A stretch of 64,000 nt of DNA from Peronospora farinosa (Eukaryota; Oomycota; Peronosporomycetes; Peronosporales; Peronosporaceae): the NCBI GenBank assembly GCA_947646735.1, contig CANTFK010000343.1:248001-312000 (forward strand). Reading direction: 5' to 3'. Positions within the stretch are counted from its first letter, which is position 1. Every line of letters begins with the position of its first letter. Under the pieces are notes generated by a model. It made no database searches, had not been told where the DNA came from, and saw nothing but the letters and a program-made list of their open reading frames with translations. Positions 20,201 through 31,965 of this stretch are shown in pieces. A program made the translations under genes and the position numbers.

Positions 20201-23200
20201 CTAACCTAGGCTGATCATCTCACACAGCGCCGCGAGCTTGACTGCATCTAGCGCCTTCGTCAAAAGATCCGCTAGTTGTTGCTCCGAGCGGACGTACTGC
20301 GACACGATGATCCCGCGTCGAGCGAAGTCGCACACGAACTTCGTGCGAACATCGATGTGCTTGGCCTTTAGAGATGACGCCTCGCCTGCCAGCTGCTTCA
20401 GTGCCGCCTGATTGTCGACGTGGAGTACCATCGGTAGCGCCGGCGGCTTACCGATCTCGGTTAGCATCTCCCTGATACCAAGAAGCTCGCGCGCCTGCTC
20501 CGATGCAGCGACGAACTCCGCTTCCATCGTCGAGAGCGAGACGCCGCCTTGCTTCTTCGACGTCCAGCTGACCGGCATGCCGTTCAGGCGGATGATGCCG
20601 CCAGTCAAGGACTTTCTGTCACTCTTTTCCGCCGCAAAATCGGCGTCCGAGTACGCCTCGAGCTGGATCTTGCCGTCGAGGTGCTTCGCTGGTTCCATCC
20701 GAAGCTTGTAGTCCCGCGTCCCCTTCAGGTACCGCGCGATGCGTTTGGCAAGCTTCATATCGTGGAGTCGCGGCTGATGAGTCTGACGCGTCGCCTTGTG
20801 CACGGCGAACGCAATGTCCGGCCGTGTGCAACGCGCGATCCACAGAAGACTGCCGACGAGGGACTGGAACGTCTTGATTGTTGGCGCCTTCTGCACCTTA
20901 GTCTCGGTGAGCAGCGCGCTGTCATCTGGTAGCACGTCGTAGCAGTCAGCCCCAATTGGTGCTTTCGTCGGGTTTGCATCCTCGAGCCCATGCTCACGCA
21001 GGAGCTCGCCGATCGCCTCGGCCTGGTCAAGCACGTAGCCGCCACTGTTATCAATCGTGACACGCATGCCGAGGAACTTGCTAACGGTGCCGAGGTCCTT
21101 GATCGACAAGCTGCCGAGCTTGACGAAGAATCGGTCGACGGCTGCAGCGTCCGTGCCGGTAGCAAGTAGATCGTCGACGTAGACGCCCACGATGACCAAC
21201 TGTCCACCCTCGACTTGGTAGTATAGACACATGTCGGAAATACATTGCCGGAAGCCGGCTTCGAGCAGTCGAGCGTGCAGGAGCTGGCTCCAGAGTCGGC
21301 CAGCCTGCTTGAGGCCGTACAGGCTCTTTCGTAGCTGCAGCACTACTTCCTTCTTTGTCGCTGCGCCTACCATCTTGAGCGCGTCTTGATCGATTGTCAT
21401 TGCCTGCGGCACCTGGAGTAGTATTTCCAAGTGCGCTTCCTTGTCAGCCTTGACATACGCGTTGGGGATGTCGCCATGCTTTGCTGGGACACCCCATATC
21501 GCCGCAAGCGCCAAGATCACTTTCACGGTCGACATGTCCATGACAGCCGCAAATGTAAGCTGGTAGTCGACCCCAAAAACTTGCTCGTTGCCGCAGGCGA
21601 CCAGTCGAGCCTTCAAGCGCTCTATCTCACCGTGCGCGTCGGTCTTGGTCTTGAAAACCCACTTCGTGTGCAGAGTGTTGCTGCCCGGAGGTCGCTTGAT
21701 CAAGCGCCACACGCCATTGTCTTCTAGGGCTTGGAGCTCTTCGCGCATGGCCTTTTCCCAGCCTTCACGCTTAGTGCTGCGTAGCGCTTCACCGTAGTTC
21801 TTGGGATCGCACTCATACACATGAGCCACCACGCTGTCGTCGCCAGCTGGCTCCTCCTGATGGGCGGCCGCATGTGCGCGTTTGGTAGCGCCGCGCGTCC
21901 GGTGAGCCGCGCGTGTCCACGACTTCGATTTCTTCTTGCCGCTGCGTATCGTCGGCGATGCGGCATCGTCAGCAGCCGGCAACTCTTTGCTTGTTGTTGC
22001 TGTTGCCGCTGGCTCCACGGCTTGATCTTCATACTCGAGCGCGCGCTGCAGCTGACCATTCTGCTCTGCGCTGAGCGTCTCGACGTTGCGCACATGCTGC
22101 GTGATCGTGACCTTGTTCTCCTTTTGGAGGAAGACGCGAAAGCCCTTAGTCTCGTCGCTCCGCCCAATGATCACGCCGACTTGTGCGCGCTGCGCGAGTG
22201 AGTTCTTGCCTGGGTCACGGTAGACCGAGCAGATAGAGCCAAAGGCGACGATGTCGCGCAGATCCGGCACTTGCTTCGTCAGTACCTCGATCGGCGACGC
22301 GCGCTTCGCATTCGCGCTCGTTGGGCTGCGGTTGAGGATGTACGCCGCGTACTCAACCGCATCGCCCCAAAACGTCAATGGCAGTCGGCTGGCAAAGATC
22401 ATGCTGCGCGCCATGTTCAGGATCGTCCTGTGCATGCGCTCGGCCTTGCCGTTTGACGCCTGATTCCTCGCCTCGCTGATCTGCCGCGCGACGCCCGTTC
22501 GCTTGCAGAAGAGGTCTACATTCGCGTATTCGCCGCCGCCATCAGTGCGTAGCACGTGGATCCGGCAGTCGAACTGGCGCTCAAAGAACGCGAGGAAGTG
22601 CTCAAACTTCTTGGCCGCCTTGTCCTTTGTAGGCGCCAGGAAGACGCGACAGTAGTTCGACTTATGATCGACAAAGTTGACAAGGTAACGATTGTGCAAT
22701 CGATCCTTCGGGGTCATCGGACCCTTGAGGTCTGAGCAGATCACCCCGCCAACTCTGTCGATCGGCGAGTTTGATCCAGTGTCCTTCTTCGACTGCACGT
22801 TCCTTGTTTGCTTGCCCTGTGCGCAAGAGATGCACGTCGGGCGCTTGCGAACCGTTAGCACGATGCCGGACGCGGGGTCTCTCGCCATGCGCTCGACGGT
22901 GTCGTACGCGAGATGCCCAAGCCTTTGGTGGAAGTGCAGCAGCGAGCCGCTTTGCGTGTCCGACTCGGGTTCTTCCGGAGCTGCCTGGCTCGTCAGGATC
23001 GCCATGAGCGCGTCTCTAGGCGCTCGTCGCTCGCGAGCCGCTGCAACTGTCTGGACGTAGAGCACATTGTGGTCCATCGCCACATCGAACGCGACTTGGC
23101 CATTGCTGCGTCGTGCCAACACGCGCGACTCGCCGTCGTAGACGAGCCCAAAACCCTTGATCTCGAGCTTACCGTAGGACATGATGTTGCGCGATAACTC

Positions 23201-24919
23201 GGGCGCCAGATACACGTCCGTCAGCGTCACATCTTGCTGCTGTCCTCTCGCGAGCACAGTCAGCACGACGCTTCCGACTTGCGTTAACTTGATGGTCTCC
23301 CCATCTGCCAAGTGGCACTCTTGATCGCAGTCCCTCGCGTCGCGCAGCAGGGTTGCGTCGTTCACAAGGTGGCGGCTGGAACCGCTATCGAGTATCCAGT
23401 CGTCATCTTCGTCATCGCTGTCGTCACCAATCGCCATCGCCAGGCTTTGACCGGTGGCGCGCGAGCCGTTGCGACCTCTTCCTTCACCAACAGCTAGCGT
23501 GATGCTGCCGCCGTCTTTTGGGCCTCTGCCCCTCTTCTTGTCGTCATTCTTCTTGCTGCGACAGTCCTTCTTTAGATGGCCGACCTTCCCACACCCGTGG
23601 CAAGTGCGTGTCTCCTTGCGCGACACGGACTCGTCCACGTGCGCGACGACCTCCTTCCCGAAGGATCTTCCTGATCTAGCTTCCATCTCGATTGCTTGCG
23701 CGAAGTGCGCGAGCTCTTCCGCGTGCACGAGGTAGTCGGTGCGGTGCGTCTGGTACTTCGCCATGAGTATTGTAGACAGCTCAGACGAGGCGTAGCGCAC
23801 GATGTTGTCCAGAACCTGCTGCTCAGCGCCGCCCGCAGCGTCGCTGACAGCGACCAGATACAAGTAGTGTTCTGGCCAGGATCTCTTGCTTTCTTTCTTC
23901 GCCGTGAAGAGTTTCATCGCTTGAGCGGCGGTTATCGTCGTCTTGAACGTGTCCAGCATGCGCTGCATCACGTACTGCAATGTAGGCAGCACGGCCCACC
24001 ACGTGTCGACCTGCTTGCTGAAATACCGCTCGGCAGTGCCAGTGAGGTACTGCCCGAGCACGTCAGTCTTCACATTCTCGCTCCACAGGAAACCGCAAGA
24101 CTCCTGTGCCATGTCGACCTGGCGCCAAAACGTCTTGCCCCAGTCGAAGAAGCCGGACCCGAGTCCAACGTACACCTCAGTGCCATCGAACTTGCGGATC
24201 GCCAGCTTGCGCTGCCTGGCATCCGGAGTGCGATACTGCATCGGCATTACTTGTTGCTGCTGCTGCTGTACTGGCTGCCCTGGAGCTGCCGGCATCGTCT
24301 GAGGCACTGGTGCCGGCTGGTATGGTGGCAATGGGGCAGGCGGCTGAGGCAACGGATCAGCACGCTGCTGCAGCTGCTCTCTCGCTCGCATCCGTAGGTC
24401 TTCGAGCCGCGCTGGTGCACGCCGCAATTGCTGCTGAGACTGCCGATCGTGCAAGTCCTCAAGCTCCATTGCGCCGCCGTGGAGTCGCCCTGCGAAGTCC
24501 GCCCCGAGCTCTGATCGGAACAGCTCGCTCTCGTGAGCGCCACGCATGCGCTCGTCTTCGTCCATGCGTGCTTGGGATGCTTCTATCTTCTGCATTCGCA
24601 AGTCCATGCCCGTGAGCATCTTGAGGACCCTCTCCAGTGCGTCAGGCTCCGGGCTCCTTGCGTGAGCGGTAGGAGAGACGACCGTAGCAGGCGCGGCCGC
24701 GGCCCTTTCGTGACCGGTTGCCGGCGGCGCCTGTGCCGCGTTGGTGTCGTCGTTTGCTTCCCGTCTTGGGCTCATAACCTGTTCGCTTGCCATGATGCAA
24801 GCTGTAGAGAGGAAGTCGGCGGCACTGTGATAAAAGGATTCTGACATTGTTATTAGTGTTATCTTTTTCGTGCTAGCATGATGGACTAGTTGTTCTTGTT
24901 CTCCATCACTCTTGTCCAA
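20201..24919 (-). CDS. Copia Gag-Pol polyprotein
   Basis: One frame of 1572 codons; the likely start is an ATG at 24793 (MASEQ, inside the LTR) or 24775 (MSPRR, in the primer site), so about 1524-1530 residues. In order: Gln-rich Gag; CCHC knuckle [14 protein letters not shown] (about 440); protease [11 protein letters not shown] (about 508); integrase with HHCC (HQRLGH...CISCAQGK) and DDE core ([24 protein letters not shown]) at about 660-830; RT (GDIPNAYV, then YVDDLL near 1250); RNase H ([28 protein letters not shown]) to the end. The PR-IN-RT-RH order defines Ty1/copia. It ends TAG at 20201-20203. All catalytic motifs I can read are intact. Confidence 0.95.
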   Translation of the reverse strand: MDKSDGEQEQLVHHASTKKITLITMSESFYHSAADFLSTACIMASEQVMSPRREANDDTNAAQAPPATGHERAAAAPATVVSPTAHARSPEPDALERVLKMLTGMDLRMQKIEASQARMDEDERMRGAHESELFRSELGADFAGRLHGGAMELEDLHDRQSQQQLRRAPARLEDLRMRAREQLQQRADPLPQPPAPLPPYQPAPVPQTMPAAPGQPVQQQQQQVMPMQYRTPDARQRKLAIRKFDGTEVYVGLGSGFFDWGKTFWRQVDMAQESCGFLWSENVKTDVLGQYLTGTAERYFSKQVDTWWAVLPTLQYVMQRMLDTFKTTITAAQAMKLFTAKKESKRSWPEHYLYLVAVSDAAGGAEQQVLDNIVRYASSELSTILMAKYQTHRTDYLVHAEELAHFAQAIEMEARSGRSFGKEVVAHVDESVSRKETRTCHGCGKVGHLKKDCRSKKNDDKKRGRGPKDGGSITLAVGEGRGRNGSRATGQSLAMAIGDDSDDEDDDWILDSGSSRHLVNDATLLRDARDCDQECHLADGETIKLTQVGSVVLTVLARGQQQDVTLTDVYLAPELSRNIMSYGKLEIKGFGLVYDGESRVLARRSNGQVAFDVAMDHNVLYVQTVAAARERRAPRDALMAILTSQAAPEEPESDTQSGSLLHFHQRLGHLAYDTVERMARDPASGIVLTVRKRPTCISCAQGKQTRNVQSKKDTGSNSPIDRVGGVICSDLKGPMTPKDRLHNRYLVNFVDHKSNYCRVFLAPTKDKAAKKFEHFLAFFERQFDCRIHVLRTDGGGEYANVDLFCKRTGVARQISEARNQASNGKAERMHRTILNMARSMIFASRLPLTFWGDAVEYAAYILNRSPTSANAKRASPIEVLTKQVPDLRDIVAFGSICSVYRDPGKNSLAQRAQVGVIIGRSDETKGFRVFLQKENKVTITQHVRNVETLSAEQNGQLQRALEYEDQAVEPAATATTSKELPAADDAASPTIRSGKKKSKSWTRAAHRTRGATKRAHAAAHQEEPAGDDSVVAHVYECDPKNYGEALRSTKREGWEKAMREELQALEDNGVWRLIKRPPGSNTLHTKWVFKTKTDAHGEIERLKARLVACGNEQVFGVDYQLTFAAVMDMSTVKVILALAAIWGVPAKHGDIPNAYVKADKEAHLEILLQVPQAMTIDQDALKMVGAATKKEVVLQLRKSLYGLKQAGRLWSQLLHARLLEAGFRQCISDMCLYYQVEGGQLVIVGVYVDDLLATGTDAAAVDRFFVKLGSLSIKDLGTVSKFLGMRVTIDNSGGYVLDQAEAIGELLREHGLEDANPTKAPIGADCYDVLPDDSALLTETKVQKAPTIKTFQSLVGSLLWIARCTRPDIAFAVHKATRQTHQPRLHDMKLAKRIARYLKGTRDYKLRMEPAKHLDGKIQLEAYSDADFAAEKSDRKSLTGGIIRLNGMPVSWTSKKQGGVSLSTMEAEFVAASEQARELLGIREMLTEIGKPPALPMVLHVDNQAALKQLAGEASSLKAKHIDVRTKFVCDFARRGIIVSQYVRSEQQLADLLTKALDAVKLAALCEMISLG
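24768..24779 (-). promoter_or_regulatory. Copia primer-binding site matching initiator tRNA-Met anticodon arm
   Basis: Directly after the 5' LTR the minus strand reads GGTTATGAGCCC. Its complement GGGCTCATAACC is the anticodon stem-loop of eukaryotic initiator tRNA-Met (as in yeast), not a tRNA 3' end. Drosophila copia and yeast Ty5 prime from half-tRNA-iMet in this way. Confidence 0.75.
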
Positions 24920-25032
24920 TCAATCACCCATCCACGCACCTGTCCAATCAATCGCTCAACTGATCCTCGAACGCCTTCCTAAGTCGTCAGCCGTTTCCTC
25001 AACTGTAACTTCAACCGTGCCTTTTTCTAACA
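24780..25032 (-). repeat. Copia 5' LTR
   Basis: This is 253 bp, TG...CA, with no difference seen from 19922-20174. The Gag-Pol reading frame is open through the end of this LTR. Confidence 0.95.
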
Positions 25033-25182
25033 ATCCTGCTAATACATTCAAAAGATGAGCTTATAAATTCTAGCGCCATCATGGAAAATAGGCAAGTCAC
25101 GGATATATATGTATCTAAATAGTAAACACTAGTTTAGAAGGATTAAATAGTTGTCAGTAGTATAAATTATTCTACGTGTTTT

Positions 25183-28100
25183 CTATTCTACGTAATCGAA
25201 GTACAGCTTTTTGAGCTCGGAATCCGATCGAATACGAGTTTCCTGACCGCTTAACGATACACAAGACATTTGTCCGTCTGGAAAATAACGGATCTTTTTC
25301 TGGTTCAGCAGTGTCACCTCACGCAGACCACTTGACTGCTCCAATATGGTCGTTCCGTCTGGAAACACGGAAAATTCATCGCCATTCGGGCGAATTGTCT
25401 TCTTGATGCCGTCAGGAAACTCAATTTCAATTGTTCCGTCGGGCAAACTCGTCTCGATCTGCTGATTCGGAAATTCGTACACCTTTCGATTATCCGGGTA
25501 AGTCGTCAGCTTTGTCTGAGCTTCATAGTAGTAATATACTGTAATCCCTGTGTCCGGGAAGAACTGCATCAACAACATCGACATCAATATCCTGGTTAGT
25601 TACAACACCAATCACCTGCAATTCAACAAAAAGACCACCTTACCTCTTTATGATCACCGTTTGTAAATTTAATGACGGTGTGGCCGTTACCGTCAACATC
25701 CTTCTCGTTGCCGTCCGGAAAAATTATCTTTCTGCTTCCATCTATGTACAATATTTCCTTCTTCCCACCTGTATGCTCAATCTCTCGAGTCACCACTTTG
25801 CTCTCCGACAGAGATGAAGTTGACGCTGAGATTGTGCCATCCTCTTTGCAAGTGTTAGATTTCCGGTAACCAATATTGGCCGCAGCATCCTCAACTGCAG
25901 GGAGTGCCCGTTCGTACGTGGCGGCGGCATTACTTGCACGCACGTATTCAGTGTCGCTACCAATGTCCATGTCCTTTACACTTGGTCTATCTAATTCATT
26001 TTTACCCGTTAAGGTCCCGGACTCGCTCAAGGGGTGAAGGCTATCTCGGCCATAATTATACCGCTCCGGGTTGTAGCTGTCCGCTGCATTTGACAGCACG
26101 TGATCTTGGAAGGCGGATCTTGCCGTGGCGTCATTTTTAGCATGAGTATCAGGTAACCTCTTGCGAGGATAATTCCATTTCTGAAGGAGTTCGTCTGCCG
26201 TTTCTTTAATCGCGAAAACGGCATCCAGAATGCGCAGTTCATTCTTCTCGCTGAGTACAGACGGAACTATGGAAGTCACTCCAGATTGTGATGCCAGTCC
26301 TAAAGCCTCTTGTGTCTTCTTCAGAAGCCGCGCATATTGTTCCCACTGCTCTAAGCGCTCCTTCTCCAGAAACTTAATTTTATCAGCTAGGTCACGGTTT
26401 TTCTCCTCTAGCTCCTATATAGACATGCAACAAAGCCACGATGAAGTTCTTAGCACGTAGACCTTTCGAACTCCTTGATCAACTGCTTACCAAAACACGC
26501 TGACACACGTTGTCATTTTCAGCCTTCCATTTACTCGCCCTCGCTTTCTCATCAATCTGCATCTTCATGATCTGCGCCGTGAGCATTTCGGTTTCCCCGC
26601 CATCTTTTCGATCCTGGTGGGATATAGAAGCATTCATACGCAGCTTCCATTGCCGTTCCTGAAGTTTTGCCTCTTTCTTCATTTTAGTGCGCTCTCGTTC
26701 CCATTCCTTTTCGATTTGAAGCCGTTGCTCTTGCTGAAACCGCACAAACTCGTCCCGCTCGAGAGCAAGCTTCTTTACCTCTTGGTCGTAGTAGTCTTTC
26801 CGCTTTTGGAACTGCAGCGTCTCTGATTTGTAGAACATGACCTCTGCATCTAGCTCGTACAGCTTTTCCTCTATTACAGCAGGAAGCATCATTCCAGCAT
26901 TTGCTGGCTGCGCTAATTGATCTCGAGAAGGCGTCAGTGTATCATTGCTAAACTTTGTACCTGGAACACGTGAGGATGCTGCAATTTTTACTTTTACCTG
27001 TTTCGTTTGTTTGTCATCAGCTTTTGCTTTGCTCGTTGATGTTCTTGTGACGGGTGGCTGTTGTTGAATCCGCACCTTCTGCGTACAATTCGATGAAGAC
27101 CTGTCTTGAACAGGTGGCGGCGGCGGTACCGACAGATCCCTGCAAGCTGTGTTGATGCTGGTGCTATCATCACTAACTGAATATATATCATCTTCATAAT
27201 AGAGGCTGCCGCTATTGCTGTTTTCATCTTGCTCATATTTTCCAAACACGTGCCGCACCAAAAATGAAACAGAAGTATTGCCTTCTGATTTCAACTCTGG
27301 AGTGCCCGGCTTATTGTTTTCAAGTGCGTCAGCTCCGTCGCCATTGCACTCTGCAAAATACAGTTCACGTTTGCTTGTTTGCTGTCTAGCATCCTCACCA
27401 GTTAAACAATCATTCTTGTCAGGAGAAACGTTTAAGCCAGCCGCAGCAATGTTTGAAGATTGTGTATGCGCTACACTTTGCCGTGACTGCAATGATAATC
27501 CGTCATTCCATGCTACAGAATCATCGAAAAAGCTTGAACTCAGATTCGAACGTGAGTCGCCGCAGCAATTCCCGTAGTCGAAATGTTCTCGAAGTTGGCA
27601 GGTAGAACCGTCTTGTTCAGACACTTCATCATCTTTTGATAGAGCTGAGTAGTCGTCAAACACCAGTGCCGAGTCAATTTCGTCATCCCGACTGCCATCA
27701 AAAGACAAATTTCGTCTACCGGTCTGCCGCCTCAATTCTTCTTGTTCATTAAGGTCCGACACGAATGACGAATATGGCAATCCGCAGTAGTTAGCACCCG
27801 ACTGGTTGTCGCGATAAATTTGTTCTCGCTGTTCAATTGGCTTATTCTGCTGTTGTTGATGTTTTTCCATCAAAAACGCCTGTTTTTCTACCGCCAGATC
27901 GCGCTCAATCGCCTCAAACACTGCCATATCATTGGCTTCACGCTCTTGGTTTGCTTCATATGACTGTCTCACGTTCTGTATGCCCATAATGTCTGTGCTG
28001 GTCGTAGAACGGAGTGAAGCGTTTTTCCAAACTGAAAAATTATCATTCGACACCATATGCTGCTGCACCTCGTCTTTAAAACTGTAGTGTGTCCGTTGAT

Positions 28101-28615
28101 TCGGCGACATCAATGGTGATAGAGTCTGCAGATTGTTTCTTACAGTCTGCCCTTGTTCCGGTGACCAAGAAAGATGTTCAGACAATGGAGCTGACAGATA
28201 TCTTTCATCTCTGGGTCTTCTTTGCATCATTGATCTTGTCTTTATCTTATTTTCACTATTGGACGTGAGTTTGTGCTTGACTAGCTTTTTCTTAGCGTCT
28301 CGTTGTTGCATCCACCACCCACGTGCTCCTTTCTTCAGATACGACTTTTTACTCGTCTTTTTATCACTAATTCCAACCCCTTTTGACCCATTTTCATGGG
28401 ATTTACGCAATTCTCGAGCCAACAACTCTTCAAATGGCACTGCAAAGAGATAAAGGTTCGTTTAAAGCAGCTAATGAGGGTTTAAAGATGCAAAAAAAGC
28501 ACGTACTATTAGCACCAGAGACAGGAATCGTCTCACGAAACGTGATACTGTGGCGTCGATTGACCATGTCGTTCTCCTTGCGCCAAGCGCGCAGCTCCTG
28601 CTGACCTGATGCCAT
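25183..28615 (-). CDS. SAS-4/CPAP (CENPJ)-like centriole protein, 4 exons
   Basis: Reading phase and GT-AG sites give exons 28615-28507, 28439-26491, 26414-25644 and 25563-25183 (introns 67, 76 and 80 nt), 1069 residues. SAS-4/CPAP organises centriolar microtubules and procentriole growth; oomycetes build flagellated zoospores from centrioles. The evidence is the C-terminal G-box/TCP10 domain: repeated FPDG-type beta hairpins (IIFPDGNEKD, FPDTGITVYYYYEAQT, YPDNRKVYEFPN, LPDGTIEIEFPDG) from about residue 890 to the end, preceded by a long coiled coil (about 600-800) rich in Glu/Arg/Lys. The N-terminal half is low-complexity, Ser/Gln-rich and unassigned. The first intron splits the codon before PFEELLARELRK. 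A fragment of exon 3 recurs at 48.57-49.0 kb. Confidence 0.8.
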
Positions 28616-29662
28616 ATGTTGCCAATTTATACGTTCAAATTACATCATCATTGTGATTGGACAAAATTGGATTTGAGCCAAACGCCATCTTTTTTACGCT
28701 TGTAAAAAGGTATTTACGACATTGGTAATGGGTGGATGACAATTGGCGCTTAGCCGGCGCGATGTCATGTAGCTCAGTTGAGAACATGAAGGTTTGAGAA
28801 CAGAGGTTTAGAATCAATTGTTATAATGATAGAGGTAGTGTGTGGGTGTTGCCTTCAGACTGGGGAAAATGATGATTCCATTATCTCGATAGTTTCACGA
28901 CGGTCATCTGAGTAGGCCACAGGCTTGCAGTGGTGAGAATCGAGAAACAAAAAAGCTCTGATACTTCCAGCATCCATTAAATTTTGTATTTACATGTGGG
29001 GGCGATTCAATTTACGGCTCGGAAATGACGAAAAACGTTTAATCTGTCAATCCACTGAGTGACACGGTGAAGAACAACTAAAACTCTGCTTTTTAACTGC
29101 AAACGCGATCCGCAAGCCAACTATTATATGTATGTAATATAGCTTCACTATAGTAGGTGATACTAATGTATATATGATTATCTATTTACTAGAAGATTGT
29201 GTTGCTGCTTGTGGTATTTACAATGTAGTTTGTCCTGCTTCATTATATCTATAAACTTTGCCTCTATTTTTTAAGTTTGCAGACTGATGGCATAGAAAGA
29301 AACATGAAACTGCGCGGCAATGAAAGCTGAATCAATTTAAGCTATCACAAGTAGTTGAAGTGCGAGTTACTCGTTAATAACGTAGCAGCAAATGCCGTCG
29401 TTCCCAATGAACAACGTCGCTTTGCTCTAGGTCATAGAGACATGCTTTGTCGGACATAACCCCGTAATAAAGGTAAAGCCCTTGTAAGACCAGCCTAGTT
29501 TCTAAATGAAGTTTCTGAACGACTGGCAGGAAGTCGATCGAAACGTTTCTATCGAAACGCCCTCCAATTTTAGGCCATAGACGTGACCTCCCTTCCTACT
29601 TTACTGCATTTTAGTAAGTTACCCGATTGTGACCCTTATCCTCCCTTTGATATCCTGCCGAC
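28616..29662. other. Intergenic spacer, AT-rich
   Basis: About 1 kb between the divergent SAS-4-like and NDUFB10-like genes. No supported ORF, repeat or RNA gene was seen. Confidence 0.6.
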
Positions 29663-29989
29663 ATGTACGCTGCACAACTCCGTTCGAAAGACGAGATTCT
29701 GGCTATTCGCGCCGCCGAGCGCCAATATGCCAAGCGTGTGCTGCTCGCGCAGGAGACGCTAAAAATCGTTCGTGAAGAGCTAGCCACGTGCTACCGCGAG
29801 AACGGGGTAAACCACAAGACGGCCTGCAAAGGCGTCCGTGAAGAGTACGCCAAGCTCATTCAGGACCCCACGCACGGTGCTGGCTATCCGGTAACTATGG
29901 AGAATATGACGACGCTAAGCTACCAGCAATGCATGCAATGTTGGGCGGAATGTACTTACCATTTGCTGGTGTTGATTCTGTTTGTTTGA
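29663..29989 (+). CDS. NDUFB10 (PDSW)-like complex I subunit
   Basis: A 108-codon frame. The middle (VREELATCYRENGVNHKTACKG then EEYAKLI and a GxGYP end) matches the signature of the complex I subunit NDUFB10/PDSW as in plants: a helix, then CYR..GVNH...C and a Tyr-rich helix. This accessory subunit sits in the membrane arm of mitochondrial NADH dehydrogenase on the intermembrane-space side. The Cys pair is visible. The last 30 residues or so, after GYP, do not look like the family, and a GTAACT right after that codon could be a donor site, so the true C-terminus may be spliced or end near 29890. An N-terminal exon may also be missing. Confidence 0.65.
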   Translation: MYAAQLRSKDEILAIRAAERQYAKRVLLAQETLKIVREELATCYRENGVNHKTACKGVREEYAKLIQDPTHGAGYPVTMENMTTLSYQQCMQCWAECTYHLLVLILFV

Positions 29990-30225
29990 ATAGACACCAC
30001 CGGAGTTTTAGATGCTGTTTGATACGCAGAGAACAAGAATAACTGATATCGGATCGAGGTCTTGACCTAAGAAGGAGAATATGACAAAAAAACATGAAGA
30101 TATATGCGTACGCAACGAGCGTCTCATTGTGTGGTCGATGGCAATACTTTTTTTGTGGTGGCTGGTTGATCATGTCTTGTCCCCTTTAGGTGCACCTAGG
30201 TGTCACGGTGTTATCGGTGTTATCT

Positions 30226-31790
30226 TCAATAATTGCGTAAGCAGCTGCGACGTTTAGCGCGAAGGGCTTCGATCTGCTGGAGTGCCAAATGAAGGCTGGT
30301 ATCGTGCATTGGTGATTGATCGCTGGATCGCGCTGGTGATCTGGTGACTGAGGAAAAATCGTAGCGGCTTGAGTTTCTTTCAGCTACTTCGAAGTCGTAC
30401 AGGTTTGGTCTTCTCTTTTTGGTAGCCCTTTCAGCGCTTGAAAAAGCTTTAACGGGCGTGGTGTCTTGAGGGCAATTGCAAGATGATGCGACTACAGCTG
30501 ATAACAGTACCTCGTGTTTGGTGCCGATTACTTCAAGAACCTGTGCGACTTGACCACAACATGATTCCACACTGCCTTCAACTGAATCAACCCTGGCTTG
30601 GAGGCTTGTAAGAGCTGCCTTAACAGCCTCTGCCTCGGTGAAGACTGCTTTACGAGCTTCTTCACAAACCGCTTTGTTGCCACGGCTCTGTAGTTATAGA
30701 CAGAACGTGGTAAGTAGCATTCACAGGAGTTTATTCGATATAGAGCTACGTTATAAGAACCTGCTCACGGAGCTCCGAGACTGTGGTTGTCACGTTATTG
30801 ATGCCTTCTGCAAGCTCCCCGATGACTGCCCCTTGCTTTTGCTGATCTTGACCGCAAGTGACAAGCTTCGTGTTGATTTCCTCCATCGACTCCTTTATTG
30901 GAATGGTCAACTGCATCACTAGCTGTTCCTGTTGTTGCTTATGTTTCTTCGTTTGCTCGACCAGTGTCTTGGTCAGATTCTGTTCAAATTCTTGAAGTTT
31001 GTCACTCCCGTTGCAGCGAATAGGAGACAGAGACATTGAAGTTGGAGCTTGCTGAGCCTGGCATTGCTGAAGTCGATGCAGCTATAGTAACATAATTCAG
31101 TTTCGACTTCTTGAGTATTCTCTACATCTCACACAGTCGCTTAGCACGTCGTCACCTGATCATCTTGACTCGATCCCAGTAAATTTTGAGACTGCGTCTG
31201 ACAATACCCCGATGACTGTGACATCGACGTCATGGCACTCAGCTGCACGCTCTCAGCCTCGTACGCTGTGTGGCCATTGCAAACAGGTCAACACTTAGCT
31301 CTTGTAGCCATGAGGCATCATCCGATCTGCTTTTACCTTCTTGGGAGAGTCCAGAAAATTCACCATTGGTTTGGCTGCTCTCGGGCTGAGAAGTTGATGC
31401 ACGATTGGCATCCCGAACGCATTGAGTAAAGAGTGGTGAATGTCTTGAGCTCGCTGGTCTTTCTGTTAAAGGCGCCGAGTTGGTTGGTCGTCCTTCGATG
31501 CTTTTGTATCCAGAAGACAATCGTCTTGAAGTTTGTAGAGGTAAAGGTGGTGCATGTCCAGGTCCTCGACGTGGATTCCTGTGTGAAAGAAAATGAATCA
31601 TAAAGCACGCAGCACAGCAGCCACACACACAAAGAACAAACACTTTACGAGTTTTCATTACGACGCAGTAGCTGTGAAAGTGAGACCACCTCACGACGGA
31701 CCGACATGTCTCCTGCAGTGCGGAATCGAGAGTGAATGCTTGTGCCAAGTCCACTTCAACTTCAACTATCTCACCAATCACAATCATTCT
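30226..31790 (-). CDS. Unrecognised multi-exon coiled-coil protein
   Basis: Three exons join cleanly in phase: 31156 and upstream, 31081-30761 (107 codons) and 30687-30226 (154 codons), with introns of 74 and 73 nt at GT-AG sites. The upstream exon reaches at least about 31270; beyond it, a Pro/Ser/Arg-rich frame (31787-31239) is probably part of the gene, but the join near 31270-31300 is unresolved (stop or frame change). Visible: a Gln/Ser-rich N-terminal part, a coiled coil of about 150 residues spanning exons 2-3 (QEFEQNLTKTL...), a basic KKRRP patch and a C-terminal helix ending RAKRRSCLRNY. No family recognised. The start codon is not determined. Confidence 0.5.
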
Positions 31791-31965
31791 CCCTTTACAA
31801 GAACATCGATGGGTACAGCCTTAATGTGTCGTAATTCCAGAAGAGTGATAACGTCCAATTGAAGCATTCAGGACAAGTAATAAGGTTTAAGGTCCTTGTT
31901 ATCCTAAGAAACGCATTTGGAGACCCCTCTTTATTTCTAAGGTCTCCCACTCTACGAAGAAATCA

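Larger units (their letters stand above)
19917..25037 (-). mobile_element. Complete Ty1/copia retrotransposon with 5-bp target duplication
   Basis: Two identical 253-bp LTRs (19922-20174 and 24780-25032) with TG...CA ends flank a single Gag-Pol frame on the minus strand. ATCCT occurs immediately outside both ends (19917-19921 and 25033-25037), a target-site duplication. The polypurine tract and primer site are in place. Identical LTRs and one unbroken frame point to recent insertion and possible activity. Confidence 0.95.

Noticed and set aside
20412..24844. Many plus-strand ORFs of 60-230 codons across the copia element
   Set aside because: Opposite-strand shadows of the GC-rich Gag-Pol gene; none shows domain-like sequence.
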